In this document: positions 24,828 to 34,024 of the stretch, in pieces
How positions within the stretch are numbered: the first letter of the stretch is position 1
How the letters are laid out: every line of letters begins with the position of its first letter
The notes under the pieces: generated by a model
Database searches by the model: none
Seen by the model: only the letters and a program-made list of their open reading frames with translations
Told to the model about the DNA's origin: nothing
Position numbers and translations under genes: made by a program
Origin: Alistipes sp.
GTDB lineage: Bacteria; Bacteroidota; Bacteroidia; Bacteroidales; Rikenellaceae
DNA length: 36,582 nucleotides
Assembly (NCBI GenBank): GCA_017559615.1
Contig: JAFYRB010000003.1
Location: 1 to 36,582 of the forward strand
Reading direction: 5' to 3'

Positions 24828-25451
24828 CTACATTCTAACACCACGACGATGGCGGCTTGATACAACACCTGCAATCACAAAACCTGGTACAATGCCCGCC
24901 AAGCAATATGTTCTAAGCTTGTTAAATACAGTAGCACCTATTGATGGCTGCTCGGACTGACGCAACTGAGTTGTTAGCTCCTCGAAATTACTTAGGAACA
25001 AATCTATCTGATCTGCTGCCGCTGGATCTGGCACACCACTAACAGCAGGAGCTTGCAAAGTAGCAACGATATACTCTGCGAAACCGTCATAATAATTTAT
25101 CAACCCCAATATGAAGTTATCATATCCCATCGCTGAGATAAAGAGTGTGTCTGCCACACCTACCAAGACACCTGCAAGCATCGAGGTTAGGATAATAAAC
25201 GATAATAGGTAAGAGTATGTCACCACCATTTCCGATGGCACTGCCATAGCTCTGCGCTTTGTGAAACGCGAAAGCAACCATATAAAGACCACAGCTGCCA
25301 CAAGCCACTCAATACCACATATAGTCGCAGACTTAATCAAATCAACATCACTAAAAGCCAGCATATACTGTTCAAAGATGTGCGATATCGACATCACGAG
25401 GCCCAAGATAGCTCCTGAACGCAAAACATCTGACCAAAACTCCTTATTCAT
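24828..25451 (-). CDS. DUF4199 family membrane protein
   Basis: The 207-residue protein has four hydrophobic segments and an amphipathic insertion between the third and fourth, with the N-terminal WSDVLRSGAILGLVMS typical of DUF4199. Function is unknown; the family is commonly found beside a GT2 gene in Bacteroidetes, as here. Confidence 0.85.
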   Translation of the reverse strand: MNKEFWSDVLRSGAILGLVMSISHIFEQYMLAFSDVDLIKSATICGIEWLVAAVVFIWLLSRFTKRRAMAVPSEMVVTYSYLLSFIILTSMLAGVLVGVADTLFISAMGYDNFILGLINYYDGFAEYIVATLQAPAVSGVPDPAAADQIDLFLSNFEELTTQLRQSEQPSIGATVFNKLRTYCLAGIVPGFVIAGVVSSRHRRGVRM

Positions 25452-25462
25452 ATAGGTTGTAA

Positions 25463-26479
25463 TTATTTAATTTTCAACTTGTCAAGTGCACGATGATACT
25501 CCGCTGCATTCTTGTTATGCTCTGCGAGAGTTTTTGCAAAGTTATGACGGCCATCCATCTCGGCACGAGCACAGAAATAGAGGTAGTCGTGCTGCTCATA
25601 GTTCAACACGCCCTCAATAGCCGACATATCGGGCATTGCAATAGGCGTTGGAGGTAGACCTAAATGCATATATGTATTATAAGGAGAATCAATCTTCTTG
25701 TGTTTATCTAACACACGACGAATAGTTGGATCTCCTACAGCATACTTCAATGTAGGGTCTGCCTGAAGAAGCATACCACGATTTAGGCGATTGATATATA
25801 CACCTGCAATACGCGCCATCTCCTCCTTAGCGTTAGTCTCCTCGTGAACAATAGAGGCAAGTGTCATAACCTCATACGAGGTCATACCCAAATCCTTAAG
25901 CTTTGCCTGACGTGTCTCATTTGCCCAAAAAGCATCAGACTCGCGCTTCAATCGCCACACAAGCGACTCCGGCGTAATATCTGAATAGACCTCATAGGTA
26001 TTTGGCAAAAAGATAGAGAACATAGCCTCAGCACTCTCAAAGCCCATATCCTTAATAATACTCTCGTTACGTAGCGCAGTAACAATAGCAGTCGAATCGG
26101 CATCAATCTGCATTGCTATCTTCGAGGCAAGAGCCTCGGGAGTACGGGCATTATTGATCACCAAACGAACACAATTATTAGAACCAAACTTAAGCACTCG
26201 TGCCACCTGGATTACAGTCATACCCTTAGTGAAAGTATAAGTACCAGCCTCTATACCCCTATCCAAGTCGATATACTTAGCATATATACTCAATGCCATA
26301 GGATATGCAACCGAAGACTTCACCTTTGCAAGCTTCTGATCGTAACTTTCGTCATCGCGCAACACCACAGTAACACGATCTTCGACAGCTGCACCATAAA
26401 ACATTTTATATCCCCAAAGGGCCGTAACTGCCACAGCGACAGCCAATACGAGTATTACAATAAAAAATTTTCTCTTCAT
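25463..26479 (-). CDS. mltG: Endolytic murein transglycosylase MltG
   Basis: MltG cleaves nascent peptidoglycan strands at the membrane. One N-terminal TM anchor (KFFIVILVLAVAVAVTALW) precedes the YceG-like domain. The catalytic region is clear: LASIVHEETNAKEEMARIAG, where the Glu before Thr matches the catalytic Glu of the E. coli enzyme, followed by VYINRLNRGMLLQADPTLKY and SPYNTYMHLGLPPTPI. Length (338 residues) is normal. I start at the ATG at 26479: the frame is open to 26695, but that DNA is the SRP RNA gene on the other strand. It leads the seven-gene operon. A weak -7-like TGTCTTTG lies just upstream (26497-26504). Confidence 0.95.
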   Translation of the reverse strand: MKRKFFIVILVLAVAVAVTALWGYKMFYGAAVEDRVTVVLRDDESYDQKLAKVKSSVAYPMALSIYAKYIDLDRGIEAGTYTFTKGMTVIQVARVLKFGSNNCVRLVINNARTPEALASKIAMQIDADSTAIVTALRNESIIKDMGFESAEAMFSIFLPNTYEVYSDITPESLVWRLKRESDAFWANETRQAKLKDLGMTSYEVMTLASIVHEETNAKEEMARIAGVYINRLNRGMLLQADPTLKYAVGDPTIRRVLDKHKKIDSPYNTYMHLGLPPTPIAMPDMSAIEGVLNYEQHDYLYFCARAEMDGRHNFAKTLAEHNKNAAEYHRALDKLKIK

Positions 26480-26492
26480 TTTATCTTTTTTA

Positions 26493-26523
26493 TTTGCAAA
26501 GACACATTTTTTTTGTACTTTTG
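26493..26523 (+). promoter_or_regulatory. Promoter of the SRP RNA gene
   Basis: TTTG at 26493-26496, a 19-bp spacer, and TACTTTTG at 26516-26523 make a full Bacteroidetes promoter. The predicted start falls at 26529, exactly where the RNA's terminal stem begins. Confidence 0.85.
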
Positions 26524-26528
26524 CACCC

Positions 26529-26632
26529 GGGTAAGTCTTATACGACCAGCTCCTGCAGAACTCCCCCAGGCAAGGAATTGAGCAAGGGTATGCGGTTGTA
26601 GCGGTGCGATATAAGTAGCTTACCCTTTTTTT
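26529..26632 (+). ncRNA. ffs: Signal recognition particle RNA (4.5S, small type)
   Basis: The sequence folds as one long irregular hairpin: GGGTAAG at 26529-26535 pairs with CTTACCC at 26619-26625, then TTATA with TATAA, and so on to the tip. The tip has the SRP domain IV signature: CAGG at 26567-26570, a 3-bp stem CAA/TTG, a GGAA tetraloop at 26574-26577, and AGCA at 26581-26584. This is where Ffh binds, enabling cotranslational targeting of membrane proteins. A T run at 26626-26632 ends the transcript. The gene is divergent from mltG and precedes the convergent gene ending at 26656. Confidence 0.92.
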
Positions 26633-26655
26633 ATACCTATATATTATATATAATT

Positions 26656-27216
26656 CTAAATCTCCACCAACTCCCCTATAGCATATACTGAGCATATATA
26701 GGAGATTGCCATCGTAGCACCAAACACCATAACGCCACGCAAGCCCTTAAATTGTGTCACGCGACTAAACGCTACAAAACTCCAATATAGATACCACACC
26801 AAGACCGCTACGACATAAAGCGACATAAGCACAATATAGATAGTGGATAATTGATCACTCAATGGAGTCTTCATAAATGTAGAGTATGCAACCTTATCGC
26901 CAAACATAGCTGGTAGCATAAGCAGTGTCACTGGCATATGGGCAAAGAGCATACGACCAAAGACCTCCCAAGCCGGAATATCTCTACGAGCAAACCACAC
27001 TATAAGGAGAGTGGGTAGCGCTAACGCCACCCATATTGCAACTCCATATATAACATAGCTAATAAGCGCAGTAGAGCCCCACGTGTACCCAACAATAGAT
27101 GTAGGTACCAAGGCAAAGTACCAGCCTAGAATCGCACCACCCAACATCCAGAACAAGCCCCATAAGAGAGCATTTTTTGCGGACATTGTGGCAGGGCGCT
27201 GTATCAACTCACGCAT
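26656..27216 (-). CDS. Yip1-like multi-pass membrane protein
   Basis: The 186-residue protein has five TM segments and resembles the Yip1 superfamily in layout, which is a weak assignment. Function is unknown. It is the third gene after the secreted TPR protein and the beta-barrel protein, starting 11 nt downstream of the latter. I use the ATG at 27216; a GTG at 27222 is in frame. Confidence 0.75.
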   Translation of the reverse strand: MRELIQRPATMSAKNALLWGLFWMLGGAILGWYFALVPTSIVGYTWGSTALISYVIYGVAIWVALALPTLLIVWFARRDIPAWEVFGRMLFAHMPVTLLMLPAMFGDKVAYSTFMKTPLSDQLSTIYIVLMSLYVVAVLVWYLYWSFVAFSRVTQFKGLRGVMVFGATMAISYICSVYAIGELVEI

Positions 27217-27227
27217 CAACACCCTTA

Positions 27228-28883
27228 TTAAAAGTCAATCTCTACGCCTGCTACTACACCCATACCATTACGATAGTAGTATGCATAGTCGTAAATCTTT
27301 GCATTGAGGAGATTGTAACCATCAATGTACACCTTCCACTTAGAGGCTGCACGGAAACTCATACCAGCACGAAGGTCGAAAGTAGACTCGCTCTTGAATG
27401 TATCACCAGACTCACAAGACCACTCTCTCTCACCCATCATATTTGCAGATGCATAGAATCTCCAACGCTTAAGTGCATACTCTGCCATAAACTCTGCGCT
27501 GAACTTAGGAGCATCAAAGATATATTCAGAGTCGGTATCATCCTTATGAGCATTAACATTTGCGGTAAGATTCAAGCCACCAAGTGGAGAGTAACGCACC
27601 TCTGCACCTGCGAATAGTCGGCTATTGTCTGCTGTAGCGACACCAAAGTTACCAGAGTTGGTTAGATACCATACAACGCCATTTGCCATAAAGCTATTAC
27701 CAGCATATACGCGGTAGGTCAAGCTCGACTGGAAGAACGAACCCATAGCACCCACAGCCACATCGAAGCTACGTGAGTTTGGCATCTTAAGCATTGCATC
27801 ACCAGATACGGTGTAGTCGATATAAGGATTCAATGTATACAAGCTGCCCGCAGAGTTCTGGGATACTGTAGTATTAAGCTCTACATATGGTGTAAGGTAG
27901 CTCAAGTCTACATCAAACAAAGCCTTTGCCTTTGGCATAATGAAGTTTGCAGGCTTCTGGGCATCCTGCACTTTATCGAACATATAACCAAGAGCAGACT
28001 CAACCTTTACAAAACCAAAATCACGAGCATACTCCAACTCGGCTTTGATGCGAAGGTCGTTATAGGTCGTAGCCAGCGACTGATACATATCACCACCAAT
28101 ATTTAGACCAAAAGTATCCTCCATAAAGTGGCGTGCAAAACGCACAACACCACCAGCATTAAACTGCGAAAGACTTCCTGCACCTGGTGCGATATGTCCC
28201 CAATAACCGCCGTGAACATCGAGACCGAAGTTCAAACGAGTAAGATTTGCAAAGCTATCACCATAGGTAACCTTAACGCCAACATTCTGGAAGTTTAGCG
28301 ACTTAACATCTGCCGCACCCACACGCTCAGCATAGCGATTATAAGTATCAAAACCCACCTTAGTATCAACCTCCAACATCTGGCTACCTAAGAAAGTACC
28401 AGCTACCAACGAAACACCGTTGCGCATATCAAAACTCTCGCCGACTTTACGCAACTGAGCATCCATATTCTCGCGCTTCGAGAAGTTACCATCGTGGTTG
28501 ACACCTACACTGAAGTAACCCACACGAGCATTCTGCGTTGTATAGCGGAACTTAAAATCAGAGCTACCTTGAGTACCGAAACCAGCACGCATATAGGTCT
28601 TAATAGGACGATTATAATCCCAGTAGCTAGCCTTTGCGGGGTCGAAATAGTGGTCATCAAGCTCAATCTGCCAAATATCCGTATTGATTGAATACTCAAT
28701 CTCAGGCTCCAACGTAGAGTCCTCAGCGATTTTAGCTGGTGCAACGTGCTTTACAGACTTAGCCAAATCAGGGCTGTAGATAGTGGTTATTTCAACGTGC
28801 TTATGCTCCTGTGCTACAACCTTGGTTGGCACCGCAAAGATAGCAAGTGCGACAGTTGCAAGAAATATATTCGATAGTCTCAT
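27228..28883 (-). CDS. Outer-membrane beta-barrel protein
   Basis: A signal peptide (MRLSNIFLATVALAIFAVPTKVVAQ) is followed by about 70 residues rich in Asp/Glu and then many alternating-hydrophobic strands, ending in VEIDF with the C-terminal aromatic residue needed for BAM-mediated barrel insertion. The repeating strand pattern fits a TonB-dependent-receptor-like or porin-like barrel, but there is no plug domain at this length (551 residues). It starts 26 nt after the secreted TPR gene, so the two probably work together at the envelope. Confidence 0.82.
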   Translation of the reverse strand: MRLSNIFLATVALAIFAVPTKVVAQEHKHVEITTIYSPDLAKSVKHVAPAKIAEDSTLEPEIEYSINTDIWQIELDDHYFDPAKASYWDYNRPIKTYMRAGFGTQGSSDFKFRYTTQNARVGYFSVGVNHDGNFSKRENMDAQLRKVGESFDMRNGVSLVAGTFLGSQMLEVDTKVGFDTYNRYAERVGAADVKSLNFQNVGVKVTYGDSFANLTRLNFGLDVHGGYWGHIAPGAGSLSQFNAGGVVRFARHFMEDTFGLNIGGDMYQSLATTYNDLRIKAELEYARDFGFVKVESALGYMFDKVQDAQKPANFIMPKAKALFDVDLSYLTPYVELNTTVSQNSAGSLYTLNPYIDYTVSGDAMLKMPNSRSFDVAVGAMGSFFQSSLTYRVYAGNSFMANGVVWYLTNSGNFGVATADNSRLFAGAEVRYSPLGGLNLTANVNAHKDDTDSEYIFDAPKFSAEFMAEYALKRWRFYASANMMGEREWSCESGDTFKSESTFDLRAGMSFRAASKWKVYIDGYNLLNAKIYDYAYYYRNGMGVVAGVEIDF

Positions 28884-28909
28884 ATCTTGACCTTTTACTT
28901 TCGTTATAC

Positions 28910-31891
28910 CTATTTACCTATAGATGCAATACGCTGCTTAGCAAGCGCGATAACACCATCATTCGACACAGAGTAGCCGTCAACTACACTCTGATATGTT
29001 GCGCGCGCCTGGAAGAGGTTGTTTGTCTTAACAAGCACATCACCAAGAACGATGAATATCTTTGCGTGCCAGTACTCAGATACACACTTATCGAGTGCAT
29101 ATACTCTCTTCTCAGCAGCAGCATAATCGCCACTATTGTAGTCATTCTCCACAAGACGATAGTATGCCTCTGCACCCTCTACAGTCATTGTATTCTCGGC
29201 AAGCTTCTTATACAGGCCGATTGCCTCAATCATATTGTTATCCTCGCGCAAAACATTCGCCTTTGCAAGCATAGCCTGACGTGTAGCCCAAGCCGTAGCA
29301 TCGGTCATCTTAAGCACCTGGTCGGCAGCCTGCTTAAGCTTACCGCCCTTCAAATAGTGAAGCGACGCATCTATATATCCCTCAGATGCGAACTGACGCT
29401 GCTTAAGGTCGTGCGCAATATTATATAACTCAAGGTATGCTGTTGCAGACTTCTCGTACTGCTTCTCATCAAAGCTCATACGAGCATATACATCAAGCAC
29501 GCGCTCACGATACTGAGTCTGACCAAGCTCCAAAAGGCTCTCCATACTCTTCATCGCCATAGGCTTATTATTCAACTGAACGTAGCAGTCGCTGAGATAG
29601 AACAACGCCTCGGTACGGTTGAAGCCCTTATCGAATGCTGTGATATAGTCGTTAAGTCTATTCTTTGCATTTTCAGTATCACCATTTAGATACAAGACCT
29701 TCGCAGCAGCAAAGCTCAAAGAGTCGCGTGAAGCAATCGAGAGGTCGCTTGGCACACCACTACGCTCGGCATATGAAAGGTAAGCATCAACATTACCCTC
29801 TGCGATATAGATCTCACGGATAGAGCGAACCGCAGACATAGCAGCTGATGACTGTGGATCGTACGCCACAACCTTCTCATAGTAGCGACGAGCATCATCA
29901 TTATGATTCAAGTTATAGTATGCCAATGCCAAGTCAGAAAGAGCGCTCACATAGTATGGAGATGTAGTATCCGCCTCAACGAAATCCTGCAATGTAATAG
30001 CACAATCTCTATACTGGTGTGATGAAAGATATGTACGACCAAGCTCATACCAAGCATCATCCACATATGGGCCCTCACCATCAGCGACGATACGCTTTAG
30101 GCGATCAATCTTACTCTTCTGCTTATTGTCGATACCATCCACCATTGCCAACTGATAGTTCGCATAGAAGCGGTCATCGGTGTAGGCACCAGCAGAGACA
30201 CGATATACTCTACGAGCATCATCGAACTGACGAGTCTCAAAGTAGACATCACCAAGACGGTTGTGAGCATCTGAGCGGTAGCTATCGTGAGTTGTATAGT
30301 CGTAGACAAAGGCCTGGAACGCATCCTGAGCCTCTGCCAACTTACCCATATTCATATAGGCGTAGCCCAAGCCATAGTGAGCATACTGATACTCGATATC
30401 ACTCTTAGGCGCACGACGGATATACTCCTCGTAGAAGTTTGCAGCAAGCTTCATATCACCCTTATGGTAGGCAATCTCACCCTGCCAGTACTTAATAAGC
30501 GCATTGTACTTAGGCACAAGAGATAGCTTCTCTGCCTCAGCAAGCAACTGCTCTGCAAGAGCCCAATCCTCTCGCTCGATAGCCTCAACAGCGAGGTGAA
30601 CCGCAACCTTCTGGTGTGCAGCAGACATATCACGATCAGGATTATTAAACTCACGGATAGCGGTATAGGCTGCCTGATAGTTCTCTGAATTGAAGAATGC
30701 CGCTACCAACAACTGCTTAACCTCCAAGATATGTGGAGAGTCTGGATAGCGCTTCAAATAGTTCTTAAGGATATTAATAGACTCATTAAACACGCCACCA
30801 CCAAGCTCAAACTTTAGTCGGCTGTAATTCAAAAGCGCATCCTCTGCAATAGTCTCATCGAAGCCCTCAACCGAAGCCAAAGCAAAGGCCTTAGCAGCCT
30901 CCTGCTTATCACCGATATTGATATAGCAGTCTGCAAGGTGGTAAGAGGCATTCTGTGTTAAGGCATCCTCAGCACCACAAACCTTGCTTAGCGACTGCAC
31001 CGCCTCGCGATACTGCGCCAAGCGATACAACGAGTAACCGCGGATATAAAACTCCTGACGACCAAACAACTCCTCAGGATATGTATTAATCTTTGCAAGA
31101 GCACTCTTGTAGTCACCCTGGATAAAGTAACTCTCAGCAAGCACGCGAATGATATCATTACGAGTCATCGACGAAGCCTTCACAAGCAACTCCTCGCCCT
31201 TAGTGATAACATACTCGTAGTTACATCTGCGATACTCAATTTGAAGGAGGTAGAATGGAGCCAACGCCTCATAACCTGGATAGTTCTCAAGCTTCATAAA
31301 GCCATCCTCAGCCTCGATATAGTGACCCTCGCGATATACGACATATGAGTAGTAATAGAGTGCGTGTGGATAGTAAGCAGAGACCTTCGACACCTGAGAG
31401 AAGCGATACTTCGCCTCGCGGTAGTCACCCTCAAGGAAACGGATGTAACCTACACGCATATCGTAGCGCTCCTTATCATCAGCACTAAGGCTCTTATAGC
31501 TCACCTGCTCGAATAGCTCTGCAGCGCGCTCCATATTACCAGCGTCGCAAACATAGCAAGCACGCATAAACTGCACAGTATTGCAATATGGACTCGATGG
31601 GAAACGCTTAACATAGTTTTCCATTGCGTTCTCAATCTCGCTATCACCAAGCTCCATTGCACAAAGCAGCTTGAAATACTCAGCCCACGCAACATCGCTA
31701 TAATCCGAAATTGGATTTAGCTCAGCGCTAAACCTCTCAAGCGCCATACGAGCCTCACCCCAACGGCGACGCTCAAGCATAGTATTAATATCATCTTTAC
31801 GCTCACGCTTATCTATTGACTGAGCTGTTGTAGTCGTAGCAAATGAAGAGAGTGCAAAGAGCACTGCAACTATAAAAGCATTCCTTCTCAT
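28910..31891 (-). CDS. Secreted TPR-repeat protein
   Basis: The 993-residue protein begins with a signal peptide (RRNAFIVAVLFALSSFATTTTAQ) and is otherwise almost entirely helical TPR-like repeats, with BamD/YbgF-like units such as FLEGDYREAKYRFSQVSK, NEDARRYYEKVVAYDP-like segments and YYNLNHNDDARRYYEK. It is expected in the periplasm as a scaffold. It is the first gene of a trio with an outer-membrane barrel and a Yip1-like protein, preceded by a TATATTTG promoter element. The exact partner is not evident. Confidence 0.85.
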   Translation of the reverse strand: MRRNAFIVAVLFALSSFATTTTAQSIDKRERKDDINTMLERRRWGEARMALERFSAELNPISDYSDVAWAEYFKLLCAMELGDSEIENAMENYVKRFPSSPYCNTVQFMRACYVCDAGNMERAAELFEQVSYKSLSADDKERYDMRVGYIRFLEGDYREAKYRFSQVSKVSAYYPHALYYYSYVVYREGHYIEAEDGFMKLENYPGYEALAPFYLLQIEYRRCNYEYVITKGEELLVKASSMTRNDIIRVLAESYFIQGDYKSALAKINTYPEELFGRQEFYIRGYSLYRLAQYREAVQSLSKVCGAEDALTQNASYHLADCYINIGDKQEAAKAFALASVEGFDETIAEDALLNYSRLKFELGGGVFNESINILKNYLKRYPDSPHILEVKQLLVAAFFNSENYQAAYTAIREFNNPDRDMSAAHQKVAVHLAVEAIEREDWALAEQLLAEAEKLSLVPKYNALIKYWQGEIAYHKGDMKLAANFYEEYIRRAPKSDIEYQYAHYGLGYAYMNMGKLAEAQDAFQAFVYDYTTHDSYRSDAHNRLGDVYFETRQFDDARRVYRVSAGAYTDDRFYANYQLAMVDGIDNKQKSKIDRLKRIVADGEGPYVDDAWYELGRTYLSSHQYRDCAITLQDFVEADTTSPYYVSALSDLALAYYNLNHNDDARRYYEKVVAYDPQSSAAMSAVRSIREIYIAEGNVDAYLSYAERSGVPSDLSIASRDSLSFAAAKVLYLNGDTENAKNRLNDYITAFDKGFNRTEALFYLSDCYVQLNNKPMAMKSMESLLELGQTQYRERVLDVYARMSFDEKQYEKSATAYLELYNIAHDLKQRQFASEGYIDASLHYLKGGKLKQAADQVLKMTDATAWATRQAMLAKANVLREDNNMIEAIGLYKKLAENTMTVEGAEAYYRLVENDYNSGDYAAAEKRVYALDKCVSEYWHAKIFIVLGDVLVKTNNLFQARATYQSVVDGYSVSNDGVIALAKQRIASIGK

Positions 31892-31914
31892 AGTTCACTT
31901 ATATAAATATAGCG

Positions 31915-31922
31915 CAAATATA
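31915..31922 (-). promoter_or_regulatory. -7 promoter element of the TPR/barrel operon
   Basis: The minus strand reads TATATTTG 23 bp upstream of the ATG at 31891. No well-spaced -33 TTG is visible. Confidence 0.6.
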
Positions 31923-32020
31923 ATAAAAATTTACCAAACCGCATAACATTTCGGCTTGATAATTGACTACATTTTCATATTACATTGGAAAATATCACTC
32001 TTTTGTCGCACTCTTTGCAC

Positions 32021-32057
32021 AAAAATAAGAGTCGCTCGACAGATTATCGAACGACTC
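32021..32057 (-). terminator. Terminator of the threonine dehydrogenase-like gene
   Basis: GAGTCG at 32029-32034 pairs with CGACTC at 32052-32057, with inner TCGA pairing, and the minus strand continues TTATTTTTG. It lies 29 nt past the stop codon at 32087. Confidence 0.8.
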
Positions 32058-32086
32058 CTCAATTTTTAAAATAAACCCTTAGACTA

Positions 32087-33031
32087 TTACAAGTTCTTAG
32101 CACGAACAGCCTTAAGCATATCCACAGTCATAGACTCCAAATCCCACTCTGGCTTCCAACCCCACTCCTCACGAGCGCAAGTGTCATCCAAAGAGTTTGG
32201 CCAGCTACGAGAGATCTGATCCTTAACAGGGTCTACATTATACTCCATCTGGAAACCAGGAACGTGGCGCTCAACAACCTCACGGATAATCTCTGGAGTG
32301 AAGCTCATTGAAGCGATGTTAAAAGAGTTACGGTGCTTAAGCTTAGCAGGATCAGCCTCCATAAGCTCAACAGTAGCACGCAACGCATCTGGCATATACA
32401 TCATATCCATATATACATCTGGTGCGATGTTACAGATGAACTTATTACCCTTAACAGCCTCATAGTAGATCTCTACTGCGTAGTCAGTAGTACCACCACC
32501 AGGAAGAGTAACATTAGAGATAATACCTGGGAAACGCACTGAACGAGTATCTACACCAAAACGAGTGTGATAGTAGTTAGACAAAAGCTCACCAGTAACC
32601 TTACAAACACCGTAGATAGTATTTGGCTGCATAACTGTATCCTGTGGAGTCTTATCACGTGGGAAGTCACCACCGAAAGCGCCAATAGAACTTGGAGTGA
32701 ATACAGCGCAATTCTTCTCGCGTGCAATCTCCAAAGAGTTCTCCAAAGCACCCATATTGATACGCATAGCGAGCTGTGGGTTCTTCTCGCCGGTTGCAGA
32801 AAGCAATGCTACAAGGTTGAAGATCGAGTCAATCTTATACTTCTCAACAAGCTCTGCATACTGCTTTGCATCGAGAGCGTCGAGAGACTCAAATGGACCA
32901 GCCTCTGCCAAAACAGCATTGTGTTTAACATCGGTAGCAACGACATTCGATGCACCATAAATAGAGCGAAGATATGGTACCAACTCAGATCCAATCTGAC
33001 CACCGGCACCTACGACCATAATGCGCTTCAT
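32087..33031 (-). CDS. SDR-family L-threonine 3-dehydrogenase-like NAD-dependent enzyme
   Basis: The 314-residue protein is an extended short-chain dehydrogenase: Rossmann GAGGQIG at 8-14, active Ser in FTPSSIGAFG (114-115), and Tyr140/Lys144 in YGVCK. The segments PGGGTTDYAVEIYYEAV and the absence of a UDP-sugar site resemble the short-chain threonine dehydrogenases of Bacteroidetes and Archaea, which oxidise threonine to 2-amino-3-ketobutyrate, later cleaved to glycine. An epimerase of the same fold is the alternative. It is monocistronic. Confidence 0.88.
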   Translation of the reverse strand: MKRIMVVGAGGQIGSELVPYLRSIYGASNVVATDVKHNAVLAEAGPFESLDALDAKQYAELVEKYKIDSIFNLVALLSATGEKNPQLAMRINMGALENSLEIAREKNCAVFTPSSIGAFGGDFPRDKTPQDTVMQPNTIYGVCKVTGELLSNYYHTRFGVDTRSVRFPGIISNVTLPGGGTTDYAVEIYYEAVKGNKFICNIAPDVYMDMMYMPDALRATVELMEADPAKLKHRNSFNIASMSFTPEIIREVVERHVPGFQMEYNVDPVKDQISRSWPNSLDDTCAREEWGWKPEWDLESMTVDMLKAVRAKNL

Positions 33032-33192
33032 TTGATTGTTTAGCGTTAGTTAAGTATTATTGTTTTAAGCAATTATCCGTTCTCTGTGAAACATATCTAC
33101 ACAAATCATCAACAAAAATACACATTTTATCCGAAACTACACCATTTACCCACTATTTTTTTTCTTTTTTTTCACTTATTCGACCTATCATC

Positions 33193-33211
33193 TATATTTG
33201 TATTATATTTG
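33193..33211 (+). promoter_or_regulatory. Two tandem -7 elements for the VTT-domain gene
   Basis: TATATTTG occurs at 33193-33200 and again at 33204-33211, both upstream of the ATG at 33243. No clear TTG is present 19-20 bp before either. Confidence 0.5.
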
Positions 33212-33242
33212 CCTCGCTCTAAAGCGCCAATTTTCATTAGAG

Positions 33243-33692
33243 ATGGAATCACTTCTTGAGTTTGGATACATAGGTCTTTTCATTGGATCGTTGCTCGCTG
33301 CCACGATATTCCCATTCAGTTCGGACGTTCTACTATTGGGAATGTTAATCGCTGGAGGCGACCCTGTCACAACCGTTGTCGTAGCTACACTTGGCAACTG
33401 GCTCGGAGGACTTGTTGGATACTGGATGGGGTGGCTCGGAAAGTTGGAATGGCTTGAAAAATGGTTCAAGATAAAGCCCGAAACAATAGCCAAGCATCGG
33501 GCAAAGGTAGATAAATATGGAGCCTGGCTCGCCCTACTCACGTGGACACCTTTTGTAGGCGACATCTTTGCAATTGTACTTGGCTTCTACAAGGCAAAGT
33601 TTATCCCCTCAGCAATATGGATGTTTGTGGGTAAATGTGGAAGGTATATCTGCTGGGCAGTAGGTCACTTCTATATTAGCCAAGGCTTATAA
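33243..33692 (+). CDS. YqaA-like VTT/DedA-superfamily membrane protein
   Basis: The 149-residue protein has about four hydrophobic segments and the VTT-type core: FPFSSDVLLLGMLIAGG, a Gly-rich LGNWLGGLVGYWMG, and LTWTPFVGDIFAIVLGF. Relatives of the DedA superfamily move lipids such as undecaprenyl phosphate or phospholipids; the short YqaA branch is uncharacterised. The ATG at 33243 is chosen because the open frame's earlier TTG at 33198 lies within the promoter. Its stop codon is 11 bp from that of the convergent TSUP fragment. Confidence 0.85.
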   Translation: MESLLEFGYIGLFIGSLLAATIFPFSSDVLLLGMLIAGGDPVTTVVVATLGNWLGGLVGYWMGWLGKLEWLEKWFKIKPETIAKHRAKVDKYGAWLALLTWTPFVGDIFAIVLGFYKAKFIPSAIWMFVGKCGRYICWAVGHFYISQGL

Positions 33693-33703
33693 TAGATTAA
33701 GCC

Positions 33704-33943
33704 TTAGTTTGATACAAATAGTTCCCAACACAACTTTACAAAGAAGATTGATAACACAATAATAATTAGTAGTTTAACAAAACCAGCACCTTTCTTTGTA
33801 AAATATTTCGCTCCAATAAAGTTACCCGCAACACCAAATACCGCAGCAACCAAAGCCAGCGGGAACAGCACTTGACCGTAGACAATTAAGACGCTTAATG
33901 AGGCAATAATTTGCGCAAAAGTAATCAATATATTTTGAGCCAT
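33704..33943 (-). pseudogene. C-terminal fragment of a TSUP (TauE/SafE) transporter
   Basis: The 79 residues match only the C-terminal third of a TSUP sulfur/anion transporter, which is normally about 250 residues: LFPLALVAAVFGVAGNFIGAKYF followed by KKGAGFVKLLIIIVL (the last two helices). Upstream there is only the pyr promoter region, with no N-terminal half in any frame, so this is a truncated relic. It keeps an ATG and no internal stop, so translation as a small membrane protein cannot be excluded. Confidence 0.65.
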
Positions 33944-33974
33944 AAACAATATTGAAAAATATTGACAAAAACTA

Positions 33975-34005
33975 TTGCGAGTTTTGCAAAAAGTTCTTAC
34001 CTTTG
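33975..34005 (+). promoter_or_regulatory. Promoter of the pyrC-carA-carB operon
   Basis: TTG at 33975-33977, a 20-bp spacer, and TACCTTTG at 33998-34005. Transcription would start near 34012, leaving a leader of about 150 nt before pyrC. Confidence 0.75.
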
Positions 34006-34024
34006 CACGAAATATATAAATAGT

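Noticed and set aside
26480..26695. Upstream extension of the mltG frame
   Set aside because: The stretch is the SRP RNA gene on the opposite strand plus its promoter, and the extension would precede the natural TM start at 26479.
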